Shown piece by piece: positions 5,926 to 7,268 of a stretch of 7,268 bases of DNA. Position numbers and translations under genes: made by a program. The notes under the pieces are model-generated. The model did no database searches, was not told the DNA's origin, and was given only the letters and a program-made list of their open reading frames with translations. Positions within the stretch are counted from its first letter, which is position 1. Every line of letters begins with the position of its first letter. This DNA comes from Anaerolineales bacterium (GTDB lineage: Bacteria > Chloroflexota > Anaerolineae > Anaerolineales > Villigracilaceae). Location of the stretch: NCBI GenBank assembly GCA_015489255.1, contig WGAD01000180.1, forward strand, positions 1 to 7,268. Direction: 5' to 3'.

Positions 5926-5996
5926 GGTACTGGTACATCCTTGTGCCAGGAAAACCTGAGTTTTCGGGCATTCCTTATACAGCCACTTTTTTTGAT

Positions 5997-6024
5997 GGTA
6001 TAGGAAATGAATCAGCCGGGTCAA
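5997..6024 (-). promoter_or_regulatory. Candidate sigma70-type promoter for the five-gene cluster
   Basis: On the minus strand TTGACC (6019-6024) is followed after 16 bases by TATACC (5997-6002). That is five of six and four of six matches to the consensus. A start near 5990 would give a leader of about 195 bases. The -35 box lies inside the right half of the 9-bp inverted repeat 6013-6039. This is a weak prediction from motif matching only. Confidence 0.3.
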
Positions 6025-6039
6025 ATGGACACCCGGCTG
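6013..6039. repeat. 9-bp inverted repeat overlapping the candidate promoter
   Basis: CAGCCGGGT and ACCCGGCTG are perfect complements around a 9-base loop. On the minus strand the hairpin is followed by ATTCATTTCC, too poor in T to be a strong terminator. It may terminate the upstream YegP transcript weakly, or serve as an operator. Confidence 0.5.
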
Positions 6040-6124
6040 TCAGCGGGCCGCTGAAAAACGACGCACTATCTTAATTGAGAACCCGCTGTAAAACAGGTGG
6101 GTTGTGGATTCGTCTCGGTGGGCT

Positions 6125-6149
6125 AAAAAAACAAAAGCTAAAAAGCTTT
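6125..6149 (-). terminator. Weak intrinsic terminator after the YegP gene
   Basis: On the minus strand, 18 bases after the YegP-like stop codon, AAAGCT-TTTT-AGCTTT is followed by TGTTTTTTT. The T-tract is good but the stem is only 6 bp and AT-rich, so efficiency is doubtful. Confidence 0.45.
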
Positions 6150-6166
6150 CCGAAGGGAATGCCCTA

Positions 6167-6502
6167 TCAGGCTTTGGCTTCCACCACCTTGGCGTCGGGT
6201 GCGTTGCGGGCCACTGAATCGATCCCGTTGTCGCGTCCTTTTTCGGTTTTGTACATCTGGCTCATGCCCACCACTTGGCCGTTGGTTGCATTGAGCGTGA
6301 AGAAGAATTTGCCGTTCTTTGCGGTTTTCTTCTCGAAACGCTCGGGGTGCTGACTGTTGCGGCGCACCGATTCGATGCCGTTGTCACGGCTGCGGGGCGA
6401 GGCGTAGCCCTGGCTCTGGAGAATGATTTCGCCATTGCCGGCCTTGAGCGAAAAATAGTGTTTGCCGTCCTTGCCGACGAATTTTTCGAATTTCCCTGCC
6501 AT
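6167..6502 (-). CDS. YegP/DUF1508 tandem-repeat protein
   Basis: Predicted 111-residue cytoplasmic protein made of two copies of the DUF1508 (UPF0339) module. Copy one spans about residues 4-50 (KFEKFVGKDGKHYFSLKAGN, then SRDNGIESVRRNS) and copy two about 55-101 (RFEKKTAKNGKFFFTLNATN, then GRDNGIDSVARNA). Each copy has the family features: an aromatic FxL strand, a GN/TNG turn, and the RDNGIxSVxRN signature. Length and two-module layout match E. coli YegP (110 residues). The biochemical function of the family is unknown. There is no signal peptide. ATG 6502 has a near-perfect AAGGAGG 5 bases upstream, which suggests high translation. The gene lies 38 bp after the preceding membrane-protein gene, so the two probably share a transcript; a weak terminator follows. 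Confidence 0.92.
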   Translation of the reverse strand: MAGKFEKFVGKDGKHYFSLKAGNGEIILQSQGYASPRSRDNGIESVRRNSQHPERFEKKTAKNGKFFFTLNATNGQVVGMSQMYKTEKGRDNGIDSVARNAPDAKVVEAKA

Positions 6503-6507
6503 GATGT

Positions 6508-6514
6508 CCTCCTT
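6508..6514 (-). promoter_or_regulatory. Near-consensus ribosome binding site of the YegP-like gene
   Basis: AAGGAGG ends 5 bases before ATG 6502 on the minus strand. It is the best Shine-Dalgarno match in the window and implies a well-expressed protein. Confidence 0.8.
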
Positions 6515-6540
6515 GTCTTGTGGTTGTGAAGAGTGGGCGG

Positions 6541-6969
6541 TCAGTGGTCGTCGTCTTCCACCTCATCCACATCGAGCTGGCCGGTGAGGCGCCGCCGGAT
6601 GTGCGACCAGGAGACGCCGATGGCGAGCAGCAATGAAAGCAGGGTCAGGCCTATCCAGCTGATGGTGCGCGGATTGTCGAGTGACAACCAGCCATAAAAG
6701 ACCATCGCCCAGACGATGCTGCCAAAAAGCAACAGCACCAGGAGCGAGCCGATCAGCCCCAGGGAGCGGGCGGTGGCCCGCAGAAAGATCACCCAGCCGA
6801 TGAGCAGAAAGATGCCTGCGACGACGATCAATGGATCGAGTCTGTTCTGGCTGTGACGGAGCCAGTCCACCCAGGAGTAGCCCGAAGGGTTGTAGGTGGC
6901 GAACACCAGCACCAGTGCCGCCGCGAAGCGGTAGAGGAAATTAATGAATCCGAACGCGCGTACTGCCAT
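6541..6969 (-). CDS. Small four-helix inner-membrane protein (DUF6524-like)
   Basis: Predicted 142-residue integral membrane protein. Four hydrophobic segments are visible, at about residues 8-25 (INFLYRFAAALVLVFATYNP), 46-63 (PLIVVAGIFLLIGWVIFL), 70-95 (LGLIGSLLVLLLFGSIVWAM) and 103-121 (ISWIGLTLLSLLLAIGVSW). A basic HIRRR stretch and a strongly acidic tail (DVDEVEDDDH) follow; the tail should be cytoplasmic by the positive-inside rule. The N-terminal ATYNPSGYSW motif after helix one resembles a family of small uncharacterised proteobacterial membrane proteins, which I believe is DUF6524; that name is from memory. No catalytic residues are evident. ATG 6969 is the only sensible start; AGGG lies unusually close to it, and a better AGGAG is 13 bases upstream, so initiation may be inefficient. 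It lies 57 bp after the SirB2-family gene and 38 bp before the YegP-like gene. Confidence 0.8.
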   Translation of the reverse strand: MAVRAFGFINFLYRFAAALVLVFATYNPSGYSWVDWLRHSQNRLDPLIVVAGIFLLIGWVIFLRATARSLGLIGSLLVLLLFGSIVWAMVFYGWLSLDNPRTISWIGLTLLSLLLAIGVSWSHIRRRLTGQLDVDEVEDDDH

Positions 6970-7006
6970 ATCCCTGTGACCACTCCTGGATTTGGATGTT
7001 GGCCGG

Positions 7007-7012
7007 AGTATA
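7007..7012 (-). promoter_or_regulatory. Possible -10 element (TATACT)
   Basis: TATACT on the minus strand lies 37 bases upstream of ATG 6969, in the 57-bp gap after the SirB2-family gene. It matches the -10 consensus at five of six positions. No good -35 box lies at 16-18 bases; the nearest, TTGACG at 7025-7030, is only 12 bases away. An internal promoter for the two downstream genes is possible but weakly supported. Confidence 0.25.
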
Positions 7013-7026
7013 GGGCATGGTCGCCG

Positions 7027-7268
7027 TCAATACCACCACGAAAGCGGTGATTTGTGGATCGCCACCCCCACCATGTAGGCGAAGGTGAGATAGGCGGCGA
7101 CCAGGGCCGGCAGGCGCCGGGTCAGGGTGCGGCCGCGCAGGGCGATGGCGCCGAAAATCACATACGCGACCAGGGCGACGGCCTTGGCGGTGAGCCAGGC
7201 GGCGGTGCCGGGATATTGGTGGAGCAGGGCGGCTAGCCCCAGCCCGGAAAAGAAAAGAAGGCTGTCCA
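7027..7268 (-). CDS. SirB2-family membrane protein, C-terminal part
   Basis: The frame is open to the right edge and ends with TGA at 7027-7029, giving 79 complete residues; the start lies outside the window. The fragment begins DSLLFFSGLGLAALLHQYPG, then has WLTAKAVALVAYVIFGAIAL (24-43), the positively charged RGRTLTRR turn, and ALVAAYLTFAYMVGVAIHKS as the last helix. This order of helix, QYP loop, WLTAK helix, basic loop and final helix fits the SirB2 family of small four-helix inner-membrane proteins (about 120-130 residues). SirB was named as an upregulator of Salmonella invasion genes, but the family is widespread in non-pathogens and its molecular role is unclear. It may be co-transcribed with the two genes downstream. 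Family assignment is confident; function is open. Confidence 0.8.
   Translation of the reverse strand, partial: DSLLFFSGLGLAALLHQYPGTAAWLTAKAVALVAYVIFGAIALRGRTLTRRLPALVAAYLTFAYMVGVAIHKSPLSWWY

Larger units (their letters stand above)
5794..6166. other. 373-bp spacer with dyads upstream of the cluster
   Basis: No convincing gene is present. The spacer is AT-richer than its flanks and holds, from left to right: GGCTT/AAGCC (5846-5850, 5858-5862); CGGGT-T-ACCCG (5889-5899); ATCATTCG/CGAATGAT (5903-5910, 5918-5925); TGGTAC twice in tandem (5925-5936); GAAAAC/GTTTTC (5950-5955, 5960-5965); CAGCCGGGT/ACCCGGCTG (6013-6021, 6031-6039); CAGCGG-G-CCGCTG (6041-6053); and AAAGCT/AGCTTT (6134-6139, 6144-6149). 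It must contain the end of the YegP transcript and probably the start of the cluster transcript. Confidence 0.7.

Noticed and set aside
5933..5949. Sigma54-type promoter on the minus strand (CTGGCAC at the left half)
   Set aside because: The GG of TGGCAC is present but the GC expected at the -12 position reads TA (TGGCAC AAGGA TGTA), so the essential half is missing.
7007..7030. TTGACG/TATACT promoter pair on the minus strand upstream of the membrane-protein gene
   Set aside because: The boxes are individually good but only 12 bases apart, outside the usable 15-19 range for sigma70.

Overview
The window looks like chromosomal DNA of a GC-rich (by eye, high-50s percent) gammaproteobacterium. 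The case rests on gene content: an LpoB-type lipoprotein directly downstream of a YcfL (DUF1425) lipoprotein, the same order as ycfL-lpoB in Escherichia coli, together with COG3014, YegP/DUF1508 and SirB2 family proteins. Genus cannot be set from the sequence. There are no RNA genes, CRISPR arrays, transposases or phage genes.

Layout. The left edge (to 305) holds the C-terminal part of an unrecognised plus-strand protein. A 173-bp convergent spacer follows. From there to the right edge every gene is on the minus strand, so transcription runs right to left. The right edge holds the C-terminal part of a SirB2-family membrane protein (7027-7268). Next come a four-helix membrane protein (6541-6969) and a tandem-repeat YegP/DUF1508 protein (6167-6502), 38 bp apart and probably co-transcribed. 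A 373-bp AT-richer spacer (5794-6166) carries several small dyad symmetries, a weak terminator-like hairpin and a candidate promoter.

The main object is a five-gene exported-protein cluster (5793 down to 479). In order of transcription it has: a 302-residue periplasmic CsgG-like protein with a FlgT-C-like tail; a 539-residue periplasmic protein with two CsgG-like halves flanking the same tail domain; a 533-residue COG3014 helical-repeat protein with a signal peptide; a YcfL lipoprotein; and a short LpoB-like lipoprotein. All five carry export signals. The last three are tightly spaced, and one junction has its Shine-Dalgarno sequence inside the preceding gene. A perfect 15-bp inverted repeat sits between the first two genes.

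The parsimonious reading is one envelope-assembly locus: an LpoB/YcfL/COG3014 core, whose E. coli LpoB relative activates the peptidoglycan synthase PBP1b, extended by two paralogous CsgG/FlgT-like periplasmic proteins. No flagellar, curli or penicillin-binding protein gene lies in the window, so the joint function is inference.
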